A stretch of 64,000 bases of DNA, from contig CM060466.1 in the NCBI GenBank assembly GCA_030544235.1, positions 18,967,092 to 19,031,091 of the forward strand, written 5' to 3'. Both the position numbers and the translations under genes were made by a program. Under the pieces are notes generated by a model. The model was not told the DNA's origin. It saw nothing but the letters and a program-made list of their open reading frames with translations, and did no database searches. Positions 25,401 through 32,360 of the stretch are shown here, piece after piece; within the stretch, counting starts at the first letter, position 1, and each line of letters begins with the position of its first letter. This DNA comes from Lepturacanthus savala (Eukaryota; Chordata; Actinopteri; Scombriformes; Trichiuridae).

Positions 25401-28400
25401 CTCACATGTTTTATAAATGAGTGGCGGTGTGTGCTGCTGTCAAAACAAAGTAAAGGATTTCCTAATTCTATATATGGTGGCAAATAATACTAGGTTAACT
25501 CAGGATAATATATATTTATTTAGAAAATGAAGCTTGAGAAGTCTATTTGTGTGAGTGTCGGCCATGTTGTTACAGGATGGGAGGATGAGGATGTGTTGAT
25601 AGTAGGAAGCACAAAGGCGCCATCCAAAAAACGTAGGAAGATCACAGCTGAAGGTGTGTGACTGTGAGAGACAAAGTAACCGGATCATCAGACAACTTAA
25701 TTTTGTCTCACAGTATTTTGGGCAACACCTCACAAATTCACCCTAATTCATGTTTGAATCAATTCTTTTAATTGCAAAGCAGCAAAAAAAAACAAAAAAA
25801 CTTTCAGTCCTGCACCCTTTTCAACACAATGAAGGTGTTTTACTTCTTTATTATTTAAGACTTGGGTATTTATACACAGTGACATTTTTCCACATCTAAC
25901 TTTGTACTTTCTGCACCCAGAATGAAATCCTATTTGTTTAGACTGATTGTTTCATGCTTTTTTATCTTTATATCCCTGTCTGTACATCAGAACAACTTGT
26001 GTGGCGAGCTGCCCGCTCCAGTGGTGCTGCCCCCACCTACTTCCGACCAAGTGGCCGCTTTCTGGACGGAGGGCTGCTGGCCAACAACCCCACACTGGAC
26101 TCCATGACAGAAATCCATCAGTACAACAAAGCCTTAAAAGCAGAGGTAAGGCAGATAACACATTTCTTATCTAGTCCTCCTTTCCCCTGCTGTTAAGTGG
26201 ACATTTAAACATGGATTTTAAATAATCCATAATATTGGATCCCAATAATGGATTTTTCCGTAATAATGGATTGTTATTAATAAGACTTACAGATTATTAA
26301 TAAAATAATCCATCATCTCTCTTTTCTCTCAGGGTCGTGGGACAGAGGTCAAGAAGCTGGGTATAGTGGTCTCCCTTGGTACAGGTAAGCATCTCAGTCA
26401 TGTCTGCAATGAACAATGAGCATCACGCTAACGCTACAATCTTAGTAGCTTTTGCACTGAATGAAAGTGATGTCTCTAAAAGTTTAAGCACCTACTGTCC
26501 ACAAGGGGACGCTCCAGAGCTTTGAAGCTCTGCAGAAAGTACATGGGCAGGAAAAAGAGACCTTTACATTTTAGAAGAATCAAAATCAGATTTCCTGCAG
26601 ACATTTCTATCTTTGCTTATGTCCCCTGCTTTGTTGTTCAGGGGTGCTAAAGCTTAAGAGATGCTAAAACTAAAACAATCTTGGAAAAGCATCATAGATA
26701 AAGACGTGAACTTTCTGGAACCACCCATCCCAATTTGCCACAGAAGGGGGGGGGGGGGTCTACCACCAGAAAAACAATTTGTAATAGTCCATTGTTAATG
26801 TTGACAATAACGACAAAAATATAGATAACATCAACCATATCATTTAAAGGTTGTTTTCAATTGTGGTTGCATCAGAAAAACAAAGCAAAAACATCCTGAC
26901 ATTGAGATACTGGAAATTTGATGCCTAATCAACTGTATCATGCAATATCCATGAGATATCATATTCCATGTGATGGATGCTGTTTATCTGAGGTGCACAT
27001 ACCCTGAATTTGTAAGATAGGAAGCTGTAGGTGTGAATCACCTAGGCTTCATCTACACTTTACCCACTGAAGTAGACAGTAAACATGTCATTGTAAATAA
27101 TTGAATTCAAGTACGTTTCTCTGAACAGTCTCCTCCAGTTCTACAGTACCCGTGCTGCTGTTTGTCTCCAGGTAAACCACCTCAGGTTGTGGTGAATTCT
27201 GTGGACGTTTTCCGGCCCTCCAACCCTCTGGAGCTGGCCAAGAGCTTTGTAGGAGCCAAAGAGCTGGGCAAGATGCTGGTGGACTGTGTGAGTACAGTTA
27301 GTTTACCTGCTTGTCGATTTACTTTGTTCCTTTGTTAAATCAGTGAATGTTGGATGTTCATCATGCATTTCCACAGGTGAATCCATGTTCTTTTCTTTAT
27401 ATTAATTAATTTAAAATTTATATTAAATTTTCTTTTCCATTTTTTCTGAAGCCTTTTAATAGACCTGATATTTTGGACTAATACCCGATATCAATACTAT
27501 TTAAGAAAGTGTTATTAATTCTACAATTTTCCTCCCTCTCTCTTTGACTGGACAGTGTACAGATTCTGACGGGTGTGCAGTTGACAGAGCAAGAGCCTGG
27601 TGTGAAATGATCGACACCATCTACCACAGGTCAGCTGACCACGGAAATGCTGCATTTCTGATTTTTTTTTTTTTTTATTCACTCCTGCCCTCTGAGCAGA
27701 CAGATGTGACCAGCAAAGAGTAAACTTAGTGTTAATTTCATCAGACGAGACCAGACTAAATATATTCCTCAACAATGTTCTTTTTTTCATGATGAAAAGG
27801 AGACAAAGATGAGACGAAATCAATGCCTTTAAGCGCTGACTGATGAAATTAACAAGCATTTTTCAGTGATGAAAAAAGACTCAATGGATGCGTGTTAGCT
27901 TTGCCTCCTCCGCTACTGTGCTCATGCCAGCATGGCACACAAACACACACACCCCGGCAGCGAGTACAAACCTGCTGCTAATAAAGTAACCAAAAGTTGT
28001 AAACATAGTGTCAGGATAGTTTCAGGCTATGTAAGTCAATGGGACTCCATTAGGTTGTATACACTAGGAATTTTCCATATTTGCTGCCATGTGTTGTTTC
28101 CATACAACAAAAAGATCTATCTTAGCACATTACAAAAGAACTTATATTTAATTCTGAATAAAAGACAACTTTTGGTTGTGAGACAATGATGCTCACTTTA
28201 ATGTCCATGAGAGTAAAAACATAATTGTTGGCATATGGCAACACTATAAAATAGAGGGTTAAGTGTTTGTGAAATAGACAACGTATTCGTGGTTGGTCTC
28301 TTATCTCTAAACTATGTACAATTCACTATTTCTTGATTGTCTTTTGTGCAGATTGAGCCCCCAGCTGTCTCAGGAGGTAATGTTGGATGAGGTGAGTGAT

Positions 28401-28496
28401 GCAGTTCTGGTGGACATGCTGTGGGAAACCCAGATGTACCTGTATGAGAAGAGAGAGGTCCTCCAGTCCCTGGCACAAACACTGATGGACAACTGA
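12109..28496 (+). CDS. pla2g6: pla2g6: calcium-independent phospholipase A2 beta (iPLA2-VIA), whole CDS
   Basis: Eighteen coding exons join in phase to 2463 nt, 820 aa; without exon 14 (25576-25653), 794 aa. Human forms are 806 and 752 aa. Order: N-terminal region (MQFLGRLLDTVSSVSTLF), about eight ankyrin repeats (residues ~142-410), a short Pro-rich linker, then a patatin-type catalytic domain. Catalytic features seen: oxyanion loop DGGGIKG (472-478), nucleophile S507 in GTSTG, and the dyad Asp in DGG (D666; D640 in the short form). The family hydrolyses the sn-2 acyl chain of glycerophospholipids without calcium, acting in phospholipid remodelling and mitochondrial membrane upkeep; human loss causes neuroaxonal dystrophy. 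The ATG at 12109 has A at -3. The introns are full of repeats, but all coding exons look intact. Confidence 0.97.
13422..13481. repeat. (AT)n-(AC)n compound microsatellite
   Basis: About 49 bp of AT followed by AC units in pla2g6 coding intron 1. Confidence 0.95.
13562..13771 (+). CDS. pla2g6: pla2g6 coding exon 2
   Basis: A 210-nt exon after GATTCAG, encoding RLFQVASEEDAMNWFPQYAL through LKHNYVQ, ending phase 2 before GTGAGA. It corresponds to the segment between the N-terminus and the ankyrin repeats (RNHPDWSSAHIAVETGLREC). Confidence 0.95.
14060..14604 (+). mobile_element. piggyBac-like miniature element, copy B
   Basis: It matches copy A from GTGATATAAAAT through the GACCAGGAT...TCCTGTTTGCT block, GCCATATGGCAACAATATG and ATGTCTAAGTAATATTTCATG. 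Both termini are missing. It lies in the intron between coding exons 2 and 3 of pla2g6. Confidence 0.65.
14976..15156 (+). CDS. pla2g6: pla2g6 coding exon 3 (ankyrin repeats)
   Basis: A 181-nt exon after CCCTCCAG. It carries two ankyrin repeats, recognised by GQTPLHLACERGDAACVKEL and GETPMHCAAKQDSPAIIQ. It ends in phase 0 before GTCAGT. Confidence 0.96.
15280..15751 (+). mobile_element. piggyBac-like miniature element, copy C (right terminus intact)
   Basis: It matches copies A and B and ends ATGCAATAGAGGGTTAA, the inverted complement of copy A's left end, with the TTAA target at 15748-15751. The end lies 50 bp before pla2g6 coding exon 4. The internal palindrome is mutated (GCCATATTGCAAC). 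Confidence 0.7.
15802..15989 (+). CDS. pla2g6: pla2g6 coding exon 4 (ankyrin repeats)
   Basis: A 188-nt exon after TCTTCCAG, with GETPLHVSCRLGRVEAVKAL and GYPIHTAMKYSEKG. It ends in phase 2 before GTGAGC. Its acceptor is only 50 bp downstream of the end of a piggyBac-like miniature element. Confidence 0.96.
16188..17711. mobile_element. possible hAT-type DNA transposon remnant
   Basis: The left end CAGGGCTCCAGACTAAC and the inverted right end, whose complement starts CAGGGCACCAGAGTGCGAC, share a 12-bp CAGGGCnCCAGA terminus. No convincing target duplication and no transposase frame were found. A short CCCTAA run (17508-17524) lies inside. The boundaries are tentative. Confidence 0.4.
17860..18532. 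mobile_element. hAT-like element with a palindromic left end
   Basis: The left end CAGTGATTTTCAACC and right end GGTTGAGAACCCCTG are inverted versions of a hAT terminus. The flanks GTCTAGAG (17852-17859) and CTCTAGGG (18533-18540) agree with a decayed 8-bp duplication of the nTCTAGAn type known for hAT elements. Internal GTGGGCC blocks are typical of this repeat group. There is no transposase frame. Confidence 0.6.
18580..18676 (+). CDS. pla2g6: pla2g6 coding exon 5 (ankyrin repeat)
   Basis: A 97-nt exon after CTGTCAG, encoding CVEEILKADPGQLQ and YGGTPLHWAKTAE, phase 0 before GTGAGG. A hAT-like element ends about 47 bp upstream of it. Confidence 0.95.
18805..18987 (+). CDS. pla2g6: pla2g6 coding exon 6 (ankyrin repeats)
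   Basis: A 183-nt exon after TGTGCCAG, with MCRMLLEHGCAVNYL, GESALHILTKKGRFEAAMVL and GNTALHLAMK. It is phase 0 at both ends; the donor is GTGTGT. Confidence 0.96.
19440..19548 (+). CDS. pla2g6: pla2g6 coding exon 7 (last ankyrin repeat)
   Basis: A 109-nt exon after TTTTGTAG, encoding LDHIELIKALIVFGADVEIY and GETPGLIAARTSK. It ends in phase 1 before GTAAGA. Confidence 0.95.
19671..20005. mobile_element. short terminal-inverted-repeat DNA element (GGCCCCAACTA family)
   Basis: It starts GGCCCCAACTAAACTAGATT and ends with the inverse, AATCTAGATTTGTGTAGTTG then GGGCC, 335 bp in all. A longer relative lies at 42881-43601. No coding frame; the superfamily is not recognised. It lies in the intron after pla2g6 coding exon 7. 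Confidence 0.6.
20860..20976 (+). CDS. pla2g6: pla2g6 coding exon 8 (Pro-rich linker)
   Basis: A 117-nt exon after ATGAAAG, phase 1 to phase 1. It encodes GVNRKILLDMLCSVGVQRCL then a Pro-rich run ending NKAKPPGI, with a GTAACA donor. It replaces the longer Pro-rich insertion of the human long isoform. Confidence 0.88.
21503..21593 (+). CDS. pla2g6: pla2g6 coding exon 9
   Basis: A 91-nt exon after GGCTCACAG, encoding GFQDIMYMGAAVTAM through GLRMGKK, phase 2 before GTGAGT. It lies just before the catalytic domain and is poorly conserved relative to human. Confidence 0.88.
22030..22345 (-). mobile_element. LINE reverse-transcriptase fragment
   Basis: On the minus strand the frame reads WVAANFLQLNDNKTEIILFS, a close match to the WMxxNFLQLNxxKTEVxxF motif of L2/CR1-type fish LINE reverse transcriptases. 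It is then frameshifted. Truncated, in the intron before pla2g6 coding exon 10. Confidence 0.7.
22618..22781 (+). CDS. pla2g6: pla2g6 coding exon 10 (oxyanion loop and catalytic Ser)
   Basis: A 164-nt exon after CTTCTGCAG, encoding MDRLLCLDGGGIKGLVLIQM and LFDWVAGTSTGGILALAIIH. It holds both the GGGIKG loop and the nucleophile GTSTG, and ends in phase 1 before GTGCGT. Confidence 0.97.
22856..23006 (+). CDS. pla2g6: pla2g6 coding exon 11
   Basis: A 151-nt exon separated from exon 10 by a 74-bp intron. It encodes KSMEYLRCLYFRMKEQVFKG and LKNEFGENTKMTDVQYP and ends in phase 2 before GTAACT. Confidence 0.96.
23512..23600 (+). mobile_element. possible hAT-like terminus
   Basis: CAGGGCTGTATGATGACC followed by GGAGCACACATGCTCCT resembles the end of a teleost hAT-type element. 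No matching right end was located. Tentative. Confidence 0.3.
25130..25241 (+). mobile_element. retroelement 3' tail with (ATTCT)n ending
   Basis: AATGTACAAATGGCAATAAA followed by ATTCT units resembles the 3' end of a non-LTR retrotransposon with a pentanucleotide tail. The tail runs straight into the AG of pla2g6 coding exon 12. The upstream limit is not clear. Confidence 0.45.
25242..25378 (+). CDS. pla2g6: pla2g6 coding exon 12
   Basis: A 137-nt exon encoding VMVTSVLADRHPGELHIFRN and VHREPPYATTATFKTLTVPQ, ending in phase 1 before GTATTA. Its 3' splice site is the end of an ATTCT repeat that resembles a retroelement tail. Confidence 0.96.
25576..25653 (+). CDS. pla2g6: pla2g6 candidate cassette exon 13 (26 codons, NLS-like motif)
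   Basis: A 78-nt open segment between TGTTACAG and a GTGTGT donor, phase 1 at both ends, so it can be included or skipped without changing frame. It encodes WEDEDVLIVGSTKA then PSKKRRKITAEG. Skipping it joins TVPQ to EQLVWRAARSS, which restores the human spacing. The splice sites are moderate, suggesting alternative use. This is a prediction from sequence only. Confidence 0.6.
25991..26145 (+). CDS. pla2g6: pla2g6 coding exon 14 (catalytic Asp)
   Basis: A 155-nt exon after GTACATCAG, encoding EQLVWRAARSSGAAPTYF and GRFLDGGLLANNPTLDSM. It holds the dyad Asp in DGG. It ends in phase 0 before GTAAGG. Confidence 0.97.
26333..26384 (+). CDS. pla2g6: pla2g6 coding exon 15
   Basis: A 52-nt exon after TTCTCTCAG, encoding GRGTEVKKLGIVVSLGT, phase 1 before GTAAGC. 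It corresponds to human VKKLSIVVSLGTG. Confidence 0.95.
26746..26758. repeat. G13 homopolymer
   Basis: Thirteen consecutive G residues in a pla2g6 intron. Confidence 0.95.
27172..27287 (+). CDS. pla2g6: pla2g6 coding exon 16
   Basis: A 116-nt exon after GTCTCCAG, encoding KPPQVVVNSVDVFRPSNPLE and AKELGKMLVDC, phase 0 before GTGAGT. Confidence 0.96.
27556..27629 (+). CDS. pla2g6: pla2g6 coding exon 17
   Basis: A 74-nt exon after ACTGGACAG, encoding CTDSDGCAVDRARAWCEMID and TIYH, phase 2 before GTCAGC. Confidence 0.95.
27990..28262 (-). mobile_element. piggyBac-like miniature element, copy D (inverted)
   Basis: It is inverted relative to copies A-C. It contains the complement of the CCCATTGACTTACATAG block and TTGTTGGCATATGGCAAC, and ends ATAGAGGGTTAA with TTAA at 28259-28262. 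It lies 89 bp upstream of the last pla2g6 exon. The far terminus is missing. Confidence 0.65.
28352..28496 (+). CDS. pla2g6: pla2g6 coding exon 18 (C-terminus)
   Basis: A 145-nt exon after TTTTGTGCAG, encoding LSPQLSQEVMLDEVSDAVLV and ending QTLMDN before TGA. It matches the human C-terminal exon in length and motif MLDEVSD. Confidence 0.96.
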
Positions 28497-29460
28497 AAGC
28501 ACAAGGAAGCCATGAGGAGAAGCTACGAAGACAAAAAGAGATGAAGGATAGGGGAGCAAACGACTCTGTGAGCAGAGTCAAAGACAAGAGTGACGTTGGT
28601 GTGCACTTTCTGTAAAACTCCTTAATGTGATGTGACCACAGTGACATATTAACACTGACATGTCAAGACTCAGCAGGAATAAACACGACAGGGGCTGTAA
28701 TCTAACACAGGAAAATAACAGGTCGCTGCCTATCGAAAGACAAGCTATGTAGCATCTTCTGACATTATTACTGATCTTATCAAGCTTCTGAAATGTGTAT
28801 ATAAACCAATGAAAGGGTAGAGTTTCCTCTTTTTTTCTATTACGTGAATACTGGGGAAATGCCGGAGGATGTGGTGTGAACTAAATCGGTCTAAAAGCAG
28901 CAGACACTGTGACTGATACTGCCACCCTCCCCCTCTCCGTACTGTTGCGTAACAATATTTTTTGAATCCAGTTCTGATTGTTGTGATAAAACTATAACAC
29001 CACTCATTTCTCATGAAGTTCCTGTTCCTCTTGATTGTTAAGCAAATATTTACAGATGCATTCCTGAATGATCAGAATGACCCTGCATCAGCACCACAAA
29101 ATCTTCAATATGGATGATGGTGATGATGCCGTTTCTGCCTTATTTGTCTGGGCCCCAGATTTGTACTGTTTTCTTTATTCTACCCATATCACATTGTAAT
29201 GTATTTTAACTGGGTATTTACACTGACTTACAACCTAACCTCTCAGTTGATAACTTGCTTGTATTCTCTACAGAGTTACAACCTTTTGTAAAGGCGTCTT
29301 AACAGATGTCCACTTATTTGAAGGACAGAAATAACTGCACTGTTACTTGAACAACATATTTAAACTAGAGGTAACAAATTATTTCCTATGTTTTTTTTTG
29401 TATATGGATTAATTATTGAGGTATACACATGTATGGTAATAAAATACATTAATTTCAATG
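28497..29460 (+). other. pla2g6: pla2g6 3' UTR
   Basis: It follows the stop codon. AATAAA at 29438-29443 is followed by a GT-rich stretch (GTCTTCGGTGTG), a good poly(A) site. An earlier AATAAA lies near 28677 and could give a short UTR. No conserved frame was seen. Confidence 0.6.
29438..29443 (+). terminator. pla2g6: pla2g6 poly(A) signal
   Basis: Canonical AATAAA followed about 20 bp later by a GT-rich element. No gene frame follows before the minus-strand receptor relic, which converges on this end. Confidence 0.55.
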
Positions 29461-30514
29461 TCTTCGGTGTGCAGATGCTTTTTAAAATCAGCCATTAAGT
29501 CCCTATTTTCTTAATCAATTTTTGTGTGACCACTGAAAAATTCTGAGCACAACTATAAGACAATTTAGATGATTTAATGTAAAGGTACAATTCATAAAAA
29601 AATCTCTCACCTTGGATGGATCTACTAAATGTTTATTAGGTGTATTATTTTCAGATTCTTTGTAAAATCTATATAAATAAAAGTAAACTAAAACAAATCT
29701 ATTTTCATTTTTCATATGTAAAAAAAGTAATGTATTTTTCACCTGTAAATATGAATTAGTAACAATTTCCTGGGTGGTCCAATATAATTTTTTATAATGC
29801 TTCAGAAATTATGCAGTAGATGTTTTTTCACAGCAACCATTTTGCAAATAGGATAAGGTACTAATAATCCCATTACATTTGTGGTTTATTACTTTATTTG
29901 TGTTTTATTAATTGTTTTTATGTCGGTAGGTTCAGCAACTGTTTACAAATGACCAGAAACACATGGTTACAGTCTGTTGTTACATTCAGTCTCTTCAAGT
30001 AAGTTAATTTAATTTATTAAATCACATTCATTTTGGTGTAATTTACAGTATCTCATCATATGGCTCACAATCTTTAATTCTTATCAAGTAAAACTTTTTT
30101 TGTTCCAATGAGAGTTCATGACACATATAGTGTTAAACTGTATTATATTAATCGCTGATGCCAAAAAAAAAACCTTTGTCCTCATTATAATTATTAGAAA
30201 AAAAAAATGTGCAGCTTTCTGTGGGTGGTTAATGGTGGGGAAAAAATAAAAATGCTTGAGAAGAGGAATCTGCAGAGCGTGTTTTAATTATCTGAATACA
30301 CTGCAGAACATGCAGAGTAGAACATGTATCTTAGGTCAAAAACTACATTTTTTTTTACAGCAGCCAAGCTTTCTGGAAGATTTTCAAGCATTGCACTTGC
30401 TTTTAGCATTTCAGCTACATTTAATTGCATAATTAAATCTAATACAAGGAAATGTGTGTTACTGTTTAAGATGATCAAAGGTCACTAAGTGGATCTTGAA
30501 TCAGTTGGAGAAGA

Positions 30515-30706
30515 TCACATTGGGCTCATGTTGGGTCTAAAGCTGATAATAACATAGTCACTGTCCTGTTCCTGAGGCTGGTGCGGCTGGATGGTGGAGT
30601 AGAGAGGAGCTCTCTGGGTCTGAGTGAAATGAACACTGCTATAGGAAAGACCGTCTTCCTCTGTACATTTACCCAAGATGTTTTCATACACAGGAACAGG
30701 ATTCAG
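30515..30706 (-). CDS. receptor relic: ITIM-bearing cytoplasmic exon
   Basis: A 192-nt terminal exon after CTTCCTATCAG, 63 codons and a stop. It contains VYENI, LSYSSV, PLYSTI and SDYVII. The frame is fully open, unlike the extracellular part. AATAAA hexamers on the minus strand near 30018 could end the transcript. Confidence 0.6.
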   Translation of the reverse strand: MNPVPVYENILGKCTEEDGLSYSSVHFTQTQRAPLYSTIQPHQPQEQDSDYVIISFRPNMSPM

Positions 30707-31063
30707 CTGATAGGAAGACAAAGCCAACATTAGTTTAGATTGTGGGTGTTTGCCTTTGTAGTGATAGACTGACATTTGAAAGCAGACATTGCATTGAGAC
30801 GTTCTGTGCTCCACTGCAGCAGCATCTAAACTTTGTTGATAACAGAAAAAAAAGCTCTCATATCAGGACATCTTGAATTAGCCTTTTTCAGTTAGTGGTT
30901 AAAACAAAACAAAACAAAAAACATTACGTTTTCTTTTTAGTGGCATTTAAGGTACACAAACACATGTCTAAAAACCCCCACAAATAACAGGTTTCTCTGC
31001 AAAAAAATGCATTTCAATTTTGACTTTAAGAATTAAATGTTAAACATTTTTTCTGTTATTTAC

Positions 31064-31121
31064 CTGCTCCATTCTGTACACTTCTTCAGTGTGACGAGAT
31101 TCACCTGAAGTCCTTGTTCGT
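31064..31121 (-). CDS. receptor relic: juxtamembrane exon
   Basis: A 58-nt exon between TTTCAAG and GTAAAT, encoding RTSGESRHTEEVYRMEQ. It is in phase with both neighbours. Confidence 0.55.
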
Positions 31122-31206
31122 CTTGAAATGAACAAATATTTTGTTAATAATTAATTAATAATTGCAGTGTGTTTAAAAACATGAGTAAAGCCAAAATGTT
31201 ATTTTG

Positions 31207-32012
31207 GTGCATTGGGAACACTGCATTTTTTTTTTATCCTAAATCAAATCAAAACATGAAGAAAAATGTGTCAATTTTTGAATTTTGTACAGAAAATGAA
31301 GAAAAATGTATATTAGGCTGTCCAAATAAATAGCAGTGTTTAAAGTTTATACAAATATTTACTGTATAAACTGAAAAATCCTCAGGATTTAGCATATATT
31401 CATTCAAGTAATATTTAGTTGTTCTGACCATGGTTTTGGAGACCTGCTTTATCTGTTTTGCATGGAGCCGACTAACTCCTGGTTCTTATGAACAGGTTTA
31501 CAGTTTTCCTATATCAAAATACTTCAAGAGGTCATGTTAACTAATGCCGAAGAGGAAATACACTAGAAATGTAAGTTTCAACAAGACAACGACCCCAAAC
31601 ACACCAATAAACCAGCAGCATCTTGGTTCCAGAATTAAAAGTTAAAGTTCTGGAGTGGCAAACCCAATCCCTGGATGTTAATCCCATTAAAAATGTGTGG
31701 TCTGACATCAGAAAGGCTGTTTCTGAGGCAAAACCAAGAAATGTAGAGGAATTGTGAGGCTGAAACACCTGTTCATAGGTGCCAGAAGTTGGTCGACTCT
31801 ATGTAACACAGATGTGAAGCAGGTCTCAGAAAGCATGGTTATACAACTAAATATTTGAGTTTGTAAAGAAAAATATAGACACCGCTATTTCTTTGAACAG
31901 CTCAATATTCCTTTTTTTTTCGTTTTCTGCAAAGTAATTAAAATTTGACACATTTTACTTCACATTTTGACGTAGGATACAGTATAAAATGCAGTGTCCC
32001 AATGCACTGCAA
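31207..32012 (-). mobile_element. Tc1/mariner-type transposon remnant with long inverted ends
   Basis: The left end GTGCATTGGGAACACTGCAT and right end ATGCAGTGTCCCAATGCAC are inverted, and the similarity continues inward for about 100 bp. A second inverted pair lies further in (GGCTGTCCAAATAAATAGC at 31317; complement near 31885-31906). Between them, plus-strand frames read FQQDNDPKHT and NPIKNVWSDI. The first matches the second catalytic Asp region of Tc1-like transposases. In the second, Lys replaces the catalytic Glu of NPIENxW. Only the 3' part of a transposase remains, so it is inactive. Confidence 0.65.
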
Positions 32013-32076
32013 AAAATTATTATAAGGACTTTGGCTTAGAAATTAAATGTGATTTTTTTGCAAGAGAGTTGCTTAC

Positions 32077-32360
32077 CTCACCATCAACAACATGACAAAA
32101 ATAAGTATCATAACTAGGAGAATAACAACAGCTGCAGCTATAAAAGCTTCTGCTGTGAAATGAACGGCAGTCGTCTCTGTGTTTTCGTCATTTTCATTGT
32201 TTGTTGTATTCTGACCGCTGCCTGGGACTAGTTTCTGTTGCCCTTTTTCCATAAGTTGTTTGTTGAAGTACCAAATGTAGGCTGTGTTTTCAGGTGGAGG
32301 ACAGCTGGATCAGCAGATCAGTGTGACTCTTCTGTCACCACAGCAACGTCACACTCAGGT
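32077..32360 (-). pseudogene. receptor relic: broken Ig fragment plus transmembrane exon
   Basis: From an acceptor at 32361 (TTTTTCAG) to a GTAAGC donor. The Ig half-domain carries a stop and lacks the F-strand cysteine. It runs directly into a polar linker (QNTTNNENDENTETT) and then about 23 hydrophobic residues. Confidence 0.55.

Larger units (their letters stand above)
30515..32360 (-). pseudogene. Ig-superfamily ITIM receptor, probably degenerate
   Basis: Three minus-strand exons join in phase: 32360-32077 (partial Ig domain, linker, TM), 31121-31064 (juxtamembrane), 30706-30515 (tail and stop). The Ig part reads RRVTLIC, an in-frame TGA (32312-32310), then SSCPPPENTAYIWYFNKQ, and stops before the second Ig cysteine. 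The TM segment is AFIAAAVVILLVMILIFVML. The tail has canonical ITIMs LSYSSV and SDYVII, plus PLYSTI and a YENI site. It resembles teleost inhibitory leukocyte receptors of the CD22/siglec-like or novel immune-type kind (inference). No signal peptide or complete Ig domain was found upstream. A Tc1-like element interrupts the TM-to-juxtamembrane intron. An alternative is a live gene with unrecognised upstream exons that skip the stop. Confidence 0.6.
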
